DNA of 64,000 nucleotides from Planotetraspora thailandica (GCF_016863335.1 NZ_BOOR01000008.1:310001-374000); one strand, 5' to 3'. Counted from the stretch's first letter, positions 26,485-37,070 are shown. Program-made: numbers and translations. The notes: generated by a model not told the origin, from the sequence alone.

Positions 26485-27306
26485 ATGGCTTCGATACCGG
26501 ATCGGCATGTCCCGAGCCGGGATGCCCTGCCAACTCCGCACAATTTCGGCGAGGAAGGCGCCCGCCTCTCCTACGGCGACTACCTTCGCCTGAGAGACCT
26601 TCTCGCGCAGCAGGATCCTCAGTCGGGCGCGAGCGACGAGCTGCTTTTCATCACCATCCACCAGGTTTACGAGCTGTGGTTCAAGCTCCTCCTGCACGAG
26701 CTCGAGCGCATCAGGGACGCCATGATCGACGGCGCCCTGTGGCGTGCGCGGCATCTGTTCCGCCGGGTCCACGCCGTCGAGCGGGTCCTGGTCGAGCAGG
26801 TCCAGGTGCTGGAGACCATGACGCCGCAGGACTTCCTGGAGTTCCGGTCGGTGCTCGCACCGGCCAGCGGATTCCAGTCGGTCCAGTTCCGCGAGCTGGA
26901 GTTCATCTCCGGGCTCAAGGAAGAGGGCTACCTCGCCCGGCTGAGGGACGCCGGCGAGGAGGAACTCGCCAGGTTGAGACGGCGGCTGGCCGAGCCCACG
27001 CTATGGGATGCTTACCTCACCGCACTTTCCCAGCGTGGCCTGGCCGTCTCCGACGAGGAGATCATGGACTCCCTGCTGGCCGTGGCGAGAGATCGCGGAT
27101 CGTACGACGATCTGTGGGAACTCGCCGAGGATCTGCTGACACACGACGAGACGACCGCACATTGGCGGATGCGGCACGTCCAGATGGTCGAGCGCCAGAT
27201 CGGCACCAAGTCCGGCACCGGAGGATCGTCCGGGGCGCCGTACCTCCGCGGACGCACGCGGCTGCAGTTCTTTCCCCTGCTGTGGGAACTAAGGGCCTGG
27301 CTTTAA
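26485..27306 (+). CDS. kynA: Tryptophan 2,3-dioxygenase
   Basis: The 273-residue heme enzyme opens the indole ring of tryptophan to N-formylkynurenine. Family landmarks are LSYGDYLRLRDLL, FITIHQVYELWFKLLLHEL, ASGFQSVQFRELEF, and the C-terminal WRMRHVQMVERQIGTKSGTGGSSG with the heme-ligand histidine. The ATG at 26485 follows GGGGGAG. No kynurenine formamidase or kynureninase gene is adjacent; the next gene is NAD-glutamate dehydrogenase 31 bp on, a loose amino-acid catabolism pairing. Confidence 0.95.
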   Translation: MASIPDRHVPSRDALPTPHNFGEEGARLSYGDYLRLRDLLAQQDPQSGASDELLFITIHQVYELWFKLLLHELERIRDAMIDGALWRARHLFRRVHAVERVLVEQVQVLETMTPQDFLEFRSVLAPASGFQSVQFRELEFISGLKEEGYLARLRDAGEEELARLRRRLAEPTLWDAYLTALSQRGLAVSDEEIMDSLLAVARDRGSYDDLWELAEDLLTHDETTAHWRMRHVQMVERQIGTKSGTGGSSGAPYLRGRTRLQFFPLLWELRAWL

Positions 27307-27337
27307 CCACAAAACTCACAAAGGAGTGAGTAGCGAC

Positions 27338-30300
27338 ATGCCGCTCGATATAGCGCAGAATTCGCACGATGCCGAAGCGCTGAACGAGCTTCTCCGTACC
27401 GCGGTCGACAGCATGGCCGGACGGTTCGCCGAGGCGTCGGGAGAGGCGGAGGAGACCTTCGCCTTCCTCCAGCGCTATTACCGGCACGTGACCGCCGAGG
27501 ACCTCGCCGGCCGCGACCCCGTCGACGTGTACGGCCCCGCCCTGGCGCACCGGCGACTGGCGGAACACCGCCCCCAGGGCCGGGCGACGGTCAGGGTCTT
27601 CACCCCGGAGCCGGAGGAGGACGGGTGGGACCCCGGCCGCTCCGTCGTCCAGATCGTCACCGACGACATGCCGTTCCTCCTCGACTCGGTGACGACCGAG
27701 ATCGACAGGCACGGGCTGGGCACGCACCTGGTGGTTCACCCGCAGATGACGGTGCGCCGCGACGTCACGGGCACGCTGGTCGCCGGTGTGGGCGAGGAGG
27801 ACGTCGCCGGGCGTGAGGCGGTCTCCGGCCAGCAGCTGCGCGAGTCGTGGATGCACATCGAGATCGACCGCCAGTCCGACCCCGCCGTGCTCAAGCAGCT
27901 GGAAACCGACCTGCAGCGAGTGCTCCTGGACGTGCGCTGGGCCGTCGAAGACTTCGCCAAGATGCGGGCCCTGGCCGTGCGGACCGCCGACCAGCTGTCG
28001 GCCGATCCGCCGCCGCTCGACCCCGTGGGCATCGAGGACAGCCAGGAGCTGCTGCGCTGGCTGGCCGACGGCCACTTCACCTTCCTCGGCTGCCGGGAGT
28101 ACCGCCTGGAGCAGAGCGAGGGCGGGGAGAGCCTGCGGGCGGTCCCGGGCACCGGGCTCGGCATCCTGCGGGCCGACAAGGCCGGGTCGGACAGCTTCGC
28201 CGCCATGTCGCCCGAGATGCGGGCCAAGGCGAGGGAGAAGCAGGTCCTGATCATCACCAAGGCCAACAGCCGCGCCACCGTCTACCGCCCCCAGTACCTC
28301 GACTACGTGGGCGTGCGGCTGTTCTCCCCGGACGGCGAGGTGATCGGGGAGCGCCGCTTCCTCGGGCTGTTCACCCACGTGGCCTACAACGAGTCGATCT
28401 CCCGGATCCCCGTGCTCCGGCGCAAACTCGGCGAGGTCCTCGACCGGGCGGGCCTGCCGCCGGACAGCCACGACGGCAAGGACCTGATCGAGATCCTGGA
28501 GACCTACCCCCGCGCCGAGCTGTTCCAGATCTCCGTCGAGGAGCTGCTCCCCATCGCGCTCGGCGTGCTGCGCCTGCGCGAGCGCAGGCAGGTCAAGCTC
28601 TTCCTGCGCCGCGACGACTACGGCCGCTACATCTCCTGCCTGATCTTCCTGCCCCGCGACCGGTACACGACCGAGGTGCGGCTGCGCATGCAGCGGCTGC
28701 TCATGGAGGCGCTCGGCGGCTCCACCCTCGACTACAGCACCATGATCGGCGAGGCCGCCCTGGCCCGGCTGCACGTCGTGATCCGCGGCGAGCGCGGCAA
28801 GCCGCTCGGCCGGCTCCCGGAGCACCTCGACGAACTGGAGCAGCGTCTCGCGGCCACCACGCGCTCGTGGGAGGACGACCTGGCCGACGCCATCGCCGAG
28901 CTGTCCCCGCGCGAGGACGCGCCCCGCCTGATCCGTCGGTACGGCACGGCCTTCCCCGAGGGGTACAAGGCCGACTTCAAGCCCACCGAGGCCGTCGCCG
29001 ACCTGAAGCGGCTGGAGGAGCTCGCCGAGGACCCCTCGGTGATCGGGATGAACCTGTACCTCCCGGAAGGCGCGCAAGAGGGCGAACGGCGGTTCAAGCT
29101 CTACCGGCTGGGCGCCCCCATTTCGTTGTCCCGCGTGCTGCCGCTGCTCCAGCGCATGGGCGTGGAGGTCGTCGACGAGCGTCCCTACGAGGTGGGACGG
29201 GAACGCGACGGCCACACCCCGGACGCCTGGATCTACGACTTCGGCCTGCGCTATACCGTGCCCGCCGAGGCTGACGCCGCCGAGGTCAAGCGGTTGTTCC
29301 AGGACGCCTTCGGGGCGTTGTGGCGCGGAGATGTCGAAAACGACGGATTCAACGCGCTCGTGCTGGCCGCCGGCCTCACCTGGGAGGAGGCCGAGGTGCT
29401 GCGCGCGTACGCCAAGTACCTCCGCCAGGCGGGCAGCACGTTCAGCCAGGCTTACATCGAGAAGGTGCTGCGCGGCAACCTGCGGCTGGCCAGGCTGCTG
29501 GTGCAGCTCTTCGAGGCGCGCCTCGACCCGCGGAGGCCCGACGACGCGGGGACCGAGGTCTGCGAAGCCCTCAACGAGGAGATCCTCGCGTCCCTGGACG
29601 AGGTGGCCTCACTCGACGAGGACCGCATCCTGCGCGCCTACCTTGAAATGATCAACGCGACCCTGCGGACCAACGTCTTCCAGCACGGGGGAGACGACGG
29701 CCGCGAGGGCGGGGCGGGCGGCAGCCACTTCGTCTCCGGCAGGCGCAAGCCGTACATCTCGCTGAAGTTCGACCCCCAGGCGATCAGCGTGCTTCCGTTG
29801 CCGCGCCCGAAGTACGAGATCTTCGTCTACTCGCCCAGGGTCGAGGGCGTGCACCTGCGTTTCGGCAAGGTCGCCCGCGGCGGCCTGCGCTGGTCCGACC
29901 GCATGGAGGACTTCCGTACGGAGATCCTCGGCCTGGTCAAGGCCCAGACGGTGAAGAACACCGTGATCGTGCCCACGGGGTCCAAGGGCGGATTCGTCGT
30001 GAAGCGCCCGCCTGCGGGCGGCCGCGACGAGCAGCTCGCCGAGGGCATCGCCTGCTACCGCCAGTTCATCTCCGGCCTGCTCGACCTGACGGACAACCTC
30101 GTCGCGGGCGAGGTCGTGCCCCCGCCTGACGTCGTACGGCACGACGGGGACGACACCTACCTTGTGGTGGCGGCAGACAAGGGAACGGCGACCTTCTCCG
30201 ACATCGCCAACGAGATGTCCAAGGAATACGCCTTCTGGCTCGGCGACGCCTTCGCCTCGGGAGGCTCGGTCGGCTACGACCACAAGGCCATGGGCATCAC

Positions 30301-32296
30301 GGCCAAGGGCGCGTGGGAGTCGGTGAAGTACCACTTCCGCACGATGGGCGTCGACGTCCAGGAGACCGACTTCACCGTGGCCGGCATCGGCGACATGTCC
30401 GGTGATGTGTTCGGCAACGGCATGCTGCTGTCGCGGCACATCAGGCTGGTCGCGGCCTTCGACCACCGGCACGTGTTCGTCGACCCGTCGCCGGACGCGG
30501 AACGCGGTTTCGCCGAGCGCAGCCGCCTGTTCGCGCTGCCGCGCAGCTCCTGGGCCGACTACGACCCGGCGCTCATCTCCGCGGGCGGCGGCGTCTGGCC
30601 GAGGACCGCCAAGTCGATCCCGGTCTCGCCCCAGATGCGCGCCGCGCTCGGCATCGCCGGCAACGTGACGGCGCTCGCGCCGAACGACCTGATCAGCGCC
30701 ATCCTCAAGGCCCCGGTCGACCTGCTGTGGAACGGCGGCATCGGCACCTACGTCAAGGCGACGAACGAGACGCACGCCGACGTCGGGGACAAGGCCAACG
30801 ACTCCCTGCGGATCAACGCCGCCGACCTGCGCTGCAAGGTCGTCGGCGAGGGCGGCAACCTGGGGTTCACCCAGCTGGCCCGCATCGAGTTCGCGCTGGG
30901 CGGCGGGCTGGTCAACACCGACTTCATCGACAACTCGGCCGGTGTGGACACCTCCGACCACGAGGTCAACATCAAGATCCTGCTCAACCAGGTCGTGCGC
31001 GACGGCGAGATGACCGACGAGGAGCGCAACCGCCTCTTCCTCGAGATGACCGACGAAGTGGGCGAGCTGGTCCTCGACGACAACTACGCGCAGAACGTGG
31101 TGCTCGCCGCCTCCCGCAAGCAGGCTTCCGAAATGCTGCACATCCACGCGCGCTACCTGCGGCGCCTGGAACGGGCGGGGCTGGTCGACCGGCAGCTGGA
31201 GTTCCTCCCATCGGACAAGATGCTGGCCGACCGCCGCCAGGCCGGGCTCGGCCTCACCGGGCCCGAGTTCGCCGTCCTCCTCGCCTACACCAAGCATGTG
31301 GTGGACGCCGAGCTGCTGGCCTCGGACGTTCCGGACGATCCTTACCTCGCGTCATGGCTCGTCTCGTATTTCCCGTCGGCGCTGCGCAGCCGGTTCCGCT
31401 CGTACATGGACTCCCACCCGCTGCACCGGGAGATCATCACGACCCGGGTCGTGAACGACATGGTCAACGCGGGCGGCACCAGCTTCGTGTTCCGCTTCGG
31501 GGAGGAGACCGGCGCCTCGACGCCCGACATCGTCCGCGCTTATCTGGTGACCCGCGAGGTGTTCGACCTGGCCGACTTCCGGTTGCAGGTCGAGGCGCTG
31601 GACAACAAGGTCGACGCGCGCACGCAGTTGTCCATGCTTTTCGAGAGCCGCAAGCTGTCCGAGCGCGGCACCCGGTGGCTGCTCGGCAACCGCAGGCCCC
31701 CGCTCGACCTCGCGTCCACCGCGAAGACGCTCGTCGAGGGCTCGAACGGCCTGCTGCCCCACCTGCCGAAGCTGCTCACCGGTCTCGACCTGGTGGCCTA
31801 CGAGGAGCGCAGGGATTCCTTCATTTCTCGCGGCGTGCCGGACGACCTGGCCCAGCGGGTGGCCTCCATGGTGCCGGCGTATTCGACGTTCGACCTGGTG
31901 GAGATCTCCTCGTTCACCGGCAGGCCCGTCGACGAGGTGGCCGAGGTCTACTTCGACCTGGCCGACCGGCTCCAGCTCGCCCGGCTCAGGGAACGGGTCA
32001 TCGCGCTGCCGCGCGACAGCAGATGGAACTCGATGGCCAGGTCCGCGCTCCGCGACGATCTCTATGCGGCCCACGCCTCGCTGACCCGCGACGTGCTGAT
32101 CCACAGCGAGCCCGGGTTGTCGCCGGAGGACCGGCTGGCCAGCTGGTCGGAGGCCAACGAGGCCGCGGTGACGCGGGCCAGGCAGACGTTGTCGGAGATC
32201 TGGGAGAGCGACACCTTCGACCTGGCCACGCTGTCGGTCGCGCTGCGGGCCATCAGGACCCTGGTCGCCACCAGCAACCTCCCCCACGCGGAGTAG
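27338..32296 (+). CDS. gdh: NAD-specific glutamate dehydrogenase, large type
   Basis: The product is 1,652 residues, matching the 180-kDa bacterial class first known from streptomycetes. It oxidises glutamate to 2-oxoglutarate and ammonia with NAD. The N-terminal third has ACT-like regulatory parts (VTDDMPFLLDSVTTEIDRH), and the catalytic core has KVARGGLRWSDR, VKNTVIVPTGSKGGFV and GIGDMSGDVFGNGML. I prefer ATG 27338, with GGAG at 27323-27326, over GTG 27326, which would sit on the binding site. The stop lies 6 bp from the end of the convergent lipoprotein gene. Confidence 0.95.
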   Translation: MPLDIAQNSHDAEALNELLRTAVDSMAGRFAEASGEAEETFAFLQRYYRHVTAEDLAGRDPVDVYGPALAHRRLAEHRPQGRATVRVFTPEPEEDGWDPGRSVVQIVTDDMPFLLDSVTTEIDRHGLGTHLVVHPQMTVRRDVTGTLVAGVGEEDVAGREAVSGQQLRESWMHIEIDRQSDPAVLKQLETDLQRVLLDVRWAVEDFAKMRALAVRTADQLSADPPPLDPVGIEDSQELLRWLADGHFTFLGCREYRLEQSEGGESLRAVPGTGLGILRADKAGSDSFAAMSPEMRAKAREKQVLIITKANSRATVYRPQYLDYVGVRLFSPDGEVIGERRFLGLFTHVAYNESISRIPVLRRKLGEVLDRAGLPPDSHDGKDLIEILETYPRAELFQISVEELLPIALGVLRLRERRQVKLFLRRDDYGRYISCLIFLPRDRYTTEVRLRMQRLLMEALGGSTLDYSTMIGEAALARLHVVIRGERGKPLGRLPEHLDELEQRLAATTRSWEDDLADAIAELSPREDAPRLIRRYGTAFPEGYKADFKPTEAVADLKRLEELAEDPSVIGMNLYLPEGAQEGERRFKLYRLGAPISLSRVLPLLQRMGVEVVDERPYEVGRERDGHTPDAWIYDFGLRYTVPAEADAAEVKRLFQDAFGALWRGDVENDGFNALVLAAGLTWEEAEVLRAYAKYLRQAGSTFSQAYIEKVLRGNLRLARLLVQLFEARLDPRRPDDAGTEVCEALNEEILASLDEVASLDEDRILRAYLEMINATLRTNVFQHGGDDGREGGAGGSHFVSGRRKPYISLKFDPQAISVLPLPRPKYEIFVYSPRVEGVHLRFGKVARGGLRWSDRMEDFRTEILGLVKAQTVKNTVIVPTGSKGGFVVKRPPAGGRDEQLAEGIACYRQFISGLLDLTDNLVAGEVVPPPDVVRHDGDDTYLVVAADKGTATFSDIANEMSKEYAFWLGDAFASGGSVGYDHKAMGITAKGAWESVKYHFRTMGVDVQETDFTVAGIGDMSGDVFGNGMLLSRHIRLVAAFDHRHVFVDPSPDAERGFAERSRLFALPRSSWADYDPALISAGGGVWPRTAKSIPVSPQMRAALGIAGNVTALAPNDLISAILKAPVDLLWNGGIGTYVKATNETHADVGDKANDSLRINAADLRCKVVGEGGNLGFTQLARIEFALGGGLVNTDFIDNSAGVDTSDHEVNIKILLNQVVRDGEMTDEERNRLFLEMTDEVGELVLDDNYAQNVVLAASRKQASEMLHIHARYLRRLERAGLVDRQLEFLPSDKMLADRRQAGLGLTGPEFAVLLAYTKHVVDAELLASDVPDDPYLASWLVSYFPSALRSRFRSYMDSHPLHREIITTRVVNDMVNAGGTSFVFRFGEETGASTPDIVRAYLVTREVFDLADFRLQVEALDNKVDARTQLSMLFESRKLSERGTRWLLGNRRPPLDLASTAKTLVEGSNGLLPHLPKLLTGLDLVAYEERRDSFISRGVPDDLAQRVASMVPAYSTFDLVEISSFTGRPVDEVAEVYFDLADRLQLARLRERVIALPRDSRWNSMARSALRDDLYAAHASLTRDVLIHSEPGLSPEDRLASWSEANEAAVTRARQTLSEIWESDTFDLATLSVALRAIRTLVATSNLPHAE

Positions 32297-32302
32297 GGGA
32301 GG

Positions 32303-33352
32303 TCAGCGGGTGGTGGCCTTGGTCACCAGGCCGTCGTAGCCGATGACGTACGCGGGCGCGGTGGACGCCTTGGGCGGCACCGCGCTCACGTACTGCTGGG
32401 TCTCCTCGATCACCCGTTCGTTGATGATGAACGGGTCCTTCAGCATCCACCGGGCCTGGGCCGGGACGGTCACCGGGCGCCCCTTGGCGAACATGAGCCC
32501 CTGGCTCGGCGACCAGGTGGAGGTGCGGATCAGGGTGTACAGCATCAGCGCGCCTCCGCCCTCGGTCCGCAGGGCGAAGACGGGGTAGGTCGTGGCGACG
32601 GCGAACAGGCTCTGGTACTGCATGCCGTCGTCGGACTGCGCCTTCTCCTTGGCAGCGCCGATGTCCGCGGAGTATCCCGTTGTCTGCGGGCCCGGGGCGA
32701 TCAGCCCTGAGGCGAACCCGCGCGGGCCGTCCTCGGCCACGGTCGCGTGCAGCGGTCCCATGAGGTTGGGGCTGATCGCGATGCTCTCGTCACGCGAGTC
32801 CAGGGCCGTGGCGTACCCGTCGGCGTCCAGGCTGACGTCCGGCGGCTTGTCGCCCGGGTAGATCAGCGACTCGAAGCTGTTCTGCCAGGGAGACTTCGGG
32901 TTCGGCCGGGTGAAGGCCAGGACGGCGGTGCGGACCTCGCCCGACGAGCTGTGCCGCTCCGCCGTCGCGGCGAACCACTGCAGGGGGGTCTTGGCGCCCT
33001 GCCGGGGCACGAAGACCCTGGGACGCGTCCAGGAGTAATGCGGGGGCGTGGCGCCGTACGAGTGGATCTGGGCCGCAGTGATCGGGCGCTGCCCGTCCCG
33101 GGTCAGGGCGAGCGTCCACCGGTCCGCGCCTGCCGACCGCAGGACGTCGTCGGTCGCCAGGAACGTCTTGAGCGCCCTGGTGGCCTCCTGGACCGTCACG
33201 GCCTGCGCCTCCGGGCTGGGGCTCGCCGCGGGCGCGCTCGACGTCGCGGCAGCGGGGCTCGCCGAGGGCCTGGCGGGAGCCGGGCTCGAACAGGCTGCGG
33301 CCGTACCGGCGAGGAGTGCCACGGCCAGCGCACTCCGAGCGACCCCGTTCAC
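32303..33352 (-). CDS. Lipoprotein of unknown function (DUF8094-like)
   Basis: The 349-residue protein has a signal peptide with lipobox TAAAC (Cys21) and a Pro/Ala/Ser linker to about residue 48. The extracytoplasmic domain contains ATRALKTFLATDDVLRSAG, HYSWTRPRVFVPRQ and RWMLKDPFIINE. It resembles a family of actinobacterial lipoproteins without known role. It converges on the glutamate dehydrogenase gene and is divergent from prfB, with 82 bp between starts. Confidence 0.75.
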   Translation of the reverse strand: MNGVARSALAVALLAGTAAACSSPAPARPSASPAAATSSAPAASPSPEAQAVTVQEATRALKTFLATDDVLRSAGADRWTLALTRDGQRPITAAQIHSYGATPPHYSWTRPRVFVPRQGAKTPLQWFAATAERHSSSGEVRTAVLAFTRPNPKSPWQNSFESLIYPGDKPPDVSLDADGYATALDSRDESIAISPNLMGPLHATVAEDGPRGFASGLIAPGPQTTGYSADIGAAKEKAQSDDGMQYQSLFAVATTYPVFALRTEGGGALMLYTLIRTSTWSPSQGLMFAKGRPVTVPAQARWMLKDPFIINERVIEETQQYVSAVPPKASTAPAYVIGYDGLVTKATTR

Positions 33353-33434
33353 GCCATCCTCCTAGTACAAGGATCCACATGCTACCGAGCCGCGGGACCA
33401 GACAGGGTCCCGCGTTCGCGTACCCTTTACAGAC

Positions 33435-34544
33435 GTGGCAGTCATCGATCCAGCCGAAGAGATCAACGAGCTCACCGGCACGCTCAGGAGCATCCAGGAC
33501 GTGCTCGACCTCGACGCCCTGCACAAGCAGGTCGCCGAACTGGAGGCGCAGGCTGCCGCGCCTGACCTGTGGAACGACCCCGAGCAGGCGCAGAAGGTCA
33601 CGAGCAAGCTGTCCCACATCCAGGGCGAGATCAACAGGGTCGAGGGCCTGGCCCGCCGCCTTGACGACCTGCCCGTCCTGTTCGAGCTCGCCGCCGAGGA
33701 AGGCGACGAGGACGCGCTGGCCGAGGCGGAGAAGGAGCTGGCCTCCCTCAAGGCCGACGTCGGGGCGCTCGAGGTGCGCACCCTCCTGTCGGGCGAGTAC
33801 GACGCCCGTGAGGCCCTCGTCACGATCAACTCGCAGGCCGGCGGCGTCGACGCGGCCGACTGGGCGCAGATGCTCCTGCGCATGTACCTGCGGTGGGCCG
33901 AGCGCAAGAACTACACGACCGAGGTCTACGACACCTCCTACGCGGAGGAGGCCGGCATCAAGTCGGCCACGTTCGTGATCAAGGCCCCCTACGCGTACGG
34001 CACGCTGCGCGGCGAGCACGGCACGCACCGCCTGGTCAGGATCAGCCCCTTCGACAACCAGGGCAGGCGCCAGACCTCCTTCGCCGGCGTCGACGTGGTC
34101 CCCGTGGTCGAGCAGACCGACCACATCGACATCAACGAAGACGACCTGCGCATCGACGTCTACCGGTCGTCAGGCCCAGGCGGCCAGGGCGTGAACACCA
34201 CGGACTCCGCGGTCCGGATCACGCACCTCCCGACCGGCATCGTGGTCTCCTGCCAGAACGAGCGGTCGCAGCTGCAGAACCGGGCCTCGGCGATGGCCGT
34301 GTTGTCCGCGAAACTGCTGGAGCGCAAGCGGCAGGAGGAGGCCGCTGCGATGAACGAGCTGCGGGGCGAGACCACGACGTCGTGGGGCACCCAGATCCGC
34401 AACTACGTCCTGCACCCGTACCAGATCGTCAAGGACCTGCGGTCCGGCGTCGAGGCGGGCAACCCGACCGCAGTCCTGGACGGCGACCTCGACGAGTTCA
34501 TCGAGGGTGAGATCCGCTGGATGCGCCGGCAGGAGGCGCACTAG
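33435..34544 (+). CDS. prfB: Peptide chain release factor 2
   Basis: The 369-residue factor recognises UGA and UAA stop codons. It has the RF2-type SPF tripeptide in [12 protein letters not shown] and the catalytic GGQ in [16 protein letters not shown] near residue 250. The frame is continuous with no programmed +1 shift near codon 25, unlike E. coli prfB. The GTG start at 33435 has no clear ribosome site; a TACCCT (33421-33426) at -10 distance suggests a leaderless or nearly leaderless mRNA. A perfect CGCGGGACC/GGTCCCGCG hairpin lies at 33391-33414. Confidence 0.96.
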   Translation: MAVIDPAEEINELTGTLRSIQDVLDLDALHKQVAELEAQAAAPDLWNDPEQAQKVTSKLSHIQGEINRVEGLARRLDDLPVLFELAAEEGDEDALAEAEKELASLKADVGALEVRTLLSGEYDAREALVTINSQAGGVDAADWAQMLLRMYLRWAERKNYTTEVYDTSYAEEAGIKSATFVIKAPYAYGTLRGEHGTHRLVRISPFDNQGRRQTSFAGVDVVPVVEQTDHIDINEDDLRIDVYRSSGPGGQGVNTTDSAVRITHLPTGIVVSCQNERSQLQNRASAMAVLSAKLLERKRQEEAAAMNELRGETTTSWGTQIRNYVLHPYQIVKDLRSGVEAGNPTAVLDGDLDEFIEGEIRWMRRQEAH

Positions 34545-34548
34545 CGGC

Positions 34549-34737
34549 CTAGTAGCCGCTGATGTGGGACAGCGCCACCAGAGCGATCGCGAGGAGCACC
34601 GCCACCGCGATGAGCACTGGTGGCAGCCCCATGAATCCGTGGTGGTGCAACTTGGCGCGGCCCTCCCGGCAGACGGGGCACCGGCCCTCCACAACGGGGC
34701 CCGCGCACGCCGCGCAGATCAGATGTTCGCAGCTCAT
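34549..34737 (-). CDS. Small zinc-ribbon membrane protein
   Basis: The 62-residue product runs from ATG 34737, chosen over a start 21 bp upstream because AGAGGTGCC precedes it. The N-terminal CEHLICAACAGPVVEGRCPVC has cysteines spaced as in a zinc ribbon, and one C-terminal hydrophobic helix (about residues 38-58) ends near SHISGY. Function is unknown. It lies on the opposite strand between prfB and ftsE, 4 bp from the end of prfB. Confidence 0.65.
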   Translation of the reverse strand: MSCEHLICAACAGPVVEGRCPVCREGRAKLHHHGFMGLPPVLIAVAVLLAIALVALSHISGY

Positions 34738-34911
34738 GGCACCTCTACCGCCCTGCAACTCAGGGGCTAATCGTTTTGTTTCCGTTATGGACGTTCCATG
34801 CCAGTGTTACCCCTAGACTGAGCTACGGCCAACCGGAGCGTCGATCGGAACTTACGGTCGCCCTCCGCGCTGGATGTCCAACCCCCTAGACTGGCTTGCC
34901 GTGATGCGCCC

Positions 34912-35601
34912 GTGATCCATTTCGATAATGTCACCAAGGTCTACACGAACCAAAACCGGCCTGCCCTCGACCACGTGAGCGTGGACGTCGACAAGGGCGA
35001 GTTCGTGTTTCTGGTCGGTCCCTCAGGATCGGGAAAGTCCACTTTCCTCCGCCTGGTTCTGAAGGAGGAGCGCCCCAACTCGGGGGCGATCCACGTGGCC
35101 GGCAAGGAACTCTCCCGGTTGTCCAACTTCAAGGTGCCCCATCTGCGGCGCCGTATCGGATGCGTCTTCCAGGACTTCCGCCTCCTGCCCAACAAGAACG
35201 TCTACGAGAACGTGGCGTTCGCGCTGGAGGTCATCGGAAAGCCGCGCCGCTTCATCCGCAAGGTCGTGCCCGAGGTGATCGAGCTGGTCGGGCTGGAGGG
35301 CAAGGCGCATCGCATGCCGGACGAGCTTTCCGGCGGTGAGCAGCAGCGTGTCGCGATGGCCCGCGCCTTCGTCAACCGGCCCATGATCCTCCTGGCGGAC
35401 GAGCCCACCGGAAACATCGACCCCGCGACGAGCATCGGCATCATGAAGGTGCTCGACCGCATCAACAGGACCGGCACCACCGTCCTCATGGCAACGCATG
35501 ACGCCGCCATCGTCGACTCCATGCGCAAGCGCGTCGTGGAGCTGGAGGACGGAAAGATCGTCCGCGACCAGTCGCGTGGCGTCTACGGTCAGGCTTATTA
35601 G
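34912..35601 (+). CDS. ftsE: Cell-division ABC-type ATPase FtsE
   Basis: The 229-residue ATPase has Walker [10 protein letters not shown], the signature LSGGEQQR, Walker [11 protein letters not shown] and the switch histidine in MATHD. With FtsX it controls peptidoglycan hydrolysis at the septum; in actinobacteria the partner is typically RipC-like. GTG start at 34912. The ftsX gene begins 14 bp later with GGAG between them, forming the usual operon. Confidence 0.97.
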   Translation: MIHFDNVTKVYTNQNRPALDHVSVDVDKGEFVFLVGPSGSGKSTFLRLVLKEERPNSGAIHVAGKELSRLSNFKVPHLRRRIGCVFQDFRLLPNKNVYENVAFALEVIGKPRRFIRKVVPEVIELVGLEGKAHRMPDELSGGEQQRVAMARAFVNRPMILLADEPTGNIDPATSIGIMKVLDRINRTGTTVLMATHDAAIVDSMRKRVVELEDGKIVRDQSRGVYGQAY

Positions 35602-35615
35602 GAGTAACTGGGAGC

Positions 35616-36515
35616 ATGCGGGCCAACTTCATCTTCTCCGAGGTCTGGATCGGCCTTCGCCGCAATCTCACGATGACCATCGCCGTCATCGTCACCGTGG
35701 CGGTCGGAATGGCGCTGCTCGGCATCGGACTGATGATCAACTCACAGGTCTCGTCCATGACGGGATACTGGGTCGACAAGGTCGAGCTGTCGGTTTTCCT
35801 GTGCAAGAAGAACGACGTCTTCCCGGCCTGTAAGGACAAGCCCCCGCTCACCGACGACCAGAAGGCGGCTCTGAAGCAGACGATTCAGAGCATGCCCGAG
35901 GTCGAACGGGTCGACTTCGAGGACCAGAACCAGGCGTACGAGAACTTCAAGGCGCAGCAGGGCAACAGCCTGCTGCTGTCGGTGATCCAGCCTGGCGACC
36001 TTTCGGAGTCCTTCCGCGTCAAGCTCAAGAACCCCGACAACGCGACCGCCGTCTCCGAGAGCATCCAGGGGCAGACGGGCGTGGCCAACATCGTCAACCA
36101 GCGGCAGATCCTCGACACCTATTTCGGCTTCCTGAGCAAGCTCAGAAACATGGCCCTCGGCGTGGCCATCCTCATGGTGTTCGCGGCGACGCTGCTGATC
36201 GGCAACACGGTCCGCCTCTCGGCTTACAACCGGCGTAGAGAGACCGGCATCATGCGGCTGGTGGGTGCGTCGAACATCTACATCCAGCTCCCCTTCGTCA
36301 TGGAGGGTGTGATCGCCGGCCTGATCGGCGGAGTCTTCGCCGCGGTCCTGCTGATCGTCACGAAGGTCTTGTTGTTCGAGGGAATCCAGTCGTACATGGC
36401 CGTCCCCCTCGGGTGGAACACGGTGGCCGGAGTGATCACCTTCACCATGGCCGTCGGCGTGGTGATCTGTGTTCTCGCATCCTTCATCACGCTCCGTCGT
36501 TATCTGCGCGTGTGA
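35616..36515 (+). CDS. ftsX: Cell-division membrane protein FtsX
   Basis: The 299-residue protein has four membrane helices: one near the N-terminus (about 20-42), a large extracytoplasmic loop (about 43-170) that contacts a peptidoglycan hydrolase, and three in the C-terminal third (LGVAILMVFAATLLIG, VMEGVIAGLIGGVFAAVLLIV, TFTMAVGVVICVLASFITL). The loop holds two cysteines in the LCKKNDVFPACKDK segment, a possible disulfide. It follows ftsE directly and precedes smpB. Confidence 0.95.
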   Translation: MRANFIFSEVWIGLRRNLTMTIAVIVTVAVGMALLGIGLMINSQVSSMTGYWVDKVELSVFLCKKNDVFPACKDKPPLTDDQKAALKQTIQSMPEVERVDFEDQNQAYENFKAQQGNSLLLSVIQPGDLSESFRVKLKNPDNATAVSESIQGQTGVANIVNQRQILDTYFGFLSKLRNMALGVAILMVFAATLLIGNTVRLSAYNRRRETGIMRLVGASNIYIQLPFVMEGVIAGLIGGVFAAVLLIVTKVLLFEGIQSYMAVPLGWNTVAGVITFTMAVGVVICVLASFITLRRYLRV

Positions 36516-36517
36516 CC

Positions 36518-36562
36518 GGTGGGCGACTTCCCGAGCCTCGGCTCGTGTCGTTTTCGCCCACC
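36518..36562 (+). terminator. Double-stem hairpin between ftsX and smpB
   Basis: GGTGGGCGA (36518-36526) pairs with TCGCCCACC (36554-36562) and encloses a second stem, CGAGC-CTCG-GCTCG. It begins 2 bp after the ftsX stop and ends 22 bp before smpB. There is no terminal T run; it may end ftsEX transcription or modulate read-through into smpB. Confidence 0.55.
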
Positions 36563-36584
36563 GCGTCAACGGTAGGCTCCCTGT

Positions 36585-37067
36585 ATGCCACGTGAGATCG
36601 GGCGGAAATTGATCGCCCAGAACAAGCGTGCCCGCCATGACTACTTCATCGAGGACACCTATGAGGCCGGGCTTGTGCTGACCGGCACCGAGGTCAAGTC
36701 ACTGCGTGCGGGCAAGGCCAACCTCACCGACGGCTACGCCTCGGTGGACAACGGCGAGGCGTGGCTGATCAACGTGTACATCCCTGAATACAGCCAGGGC
36801 ACGTGGACCAACCACGCCGCGCGGCGCACCCGCAAGCTGCTGCTCCACAGCAAGGAGATCAGCAAGATCAGTGCGACGCTCAAGGAGCGCGGCCTGACGC
36901 TGATCCCGCTGTCGATGTACTTCAAAGACGGGAAGGCCAAGATCGAGATCGGCATCGCCCGGGGCAAGAAGGACTACGACAAGCGTCAGACTCTGATGGA
37001 GAAGCAGGCGAGCCGCGAGATGGCCCGGGCCATGTCCAACGCGGTTCGCCGCCGGGGAGGCCGCTAG
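36585..37067 (+). CDS. smpB: SsrA-binding protein SmpB
   Basis: The 160-residue protein binds the tRNA-like end of tmRNA and brings it to stalled ribosomes. It has [30 protein letters not shown] split by the OB fold, [10 protein letters not shown], and a basic C-terminal tail ([14 protein letters not shown]) that enters the empty mRNA channel. ATG start at 36585. It is followed 3 bp later by the PBP-like gene and lies 2.3 kb from ssrA, its RNA partner, on the same strand. Confidence 0.97.
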   Translation: MPREIGRKLIAQNKRARHDYFIEDTYEAGLVLTGTEVKSLRAGKANLTDGYASVDNGEAWLINVYIPEYSQGTWTNHAARRTRKLLLHSKEISKISATLKERGLTLIPLSMYFKDGKAKIEIGIARGKKDYDKRQTLMEKQASREMARAMSNAVRRRGGR

Positions 37068-37070
37068 GCC

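Noticed and set aside
27062-29215. Long open frame antisense to the glutamate dehydrogenase gene
   Set aside because: Low-complexity composition rich in Val, Leu, Arg and Gly, as expected of a shadow frame; no motifs.
33435-33520. Programmed frameshift in prfB
   Set aside because: The reading frame is continuous from GTG 33435 and no in-frame TGA near codon 25 is present.
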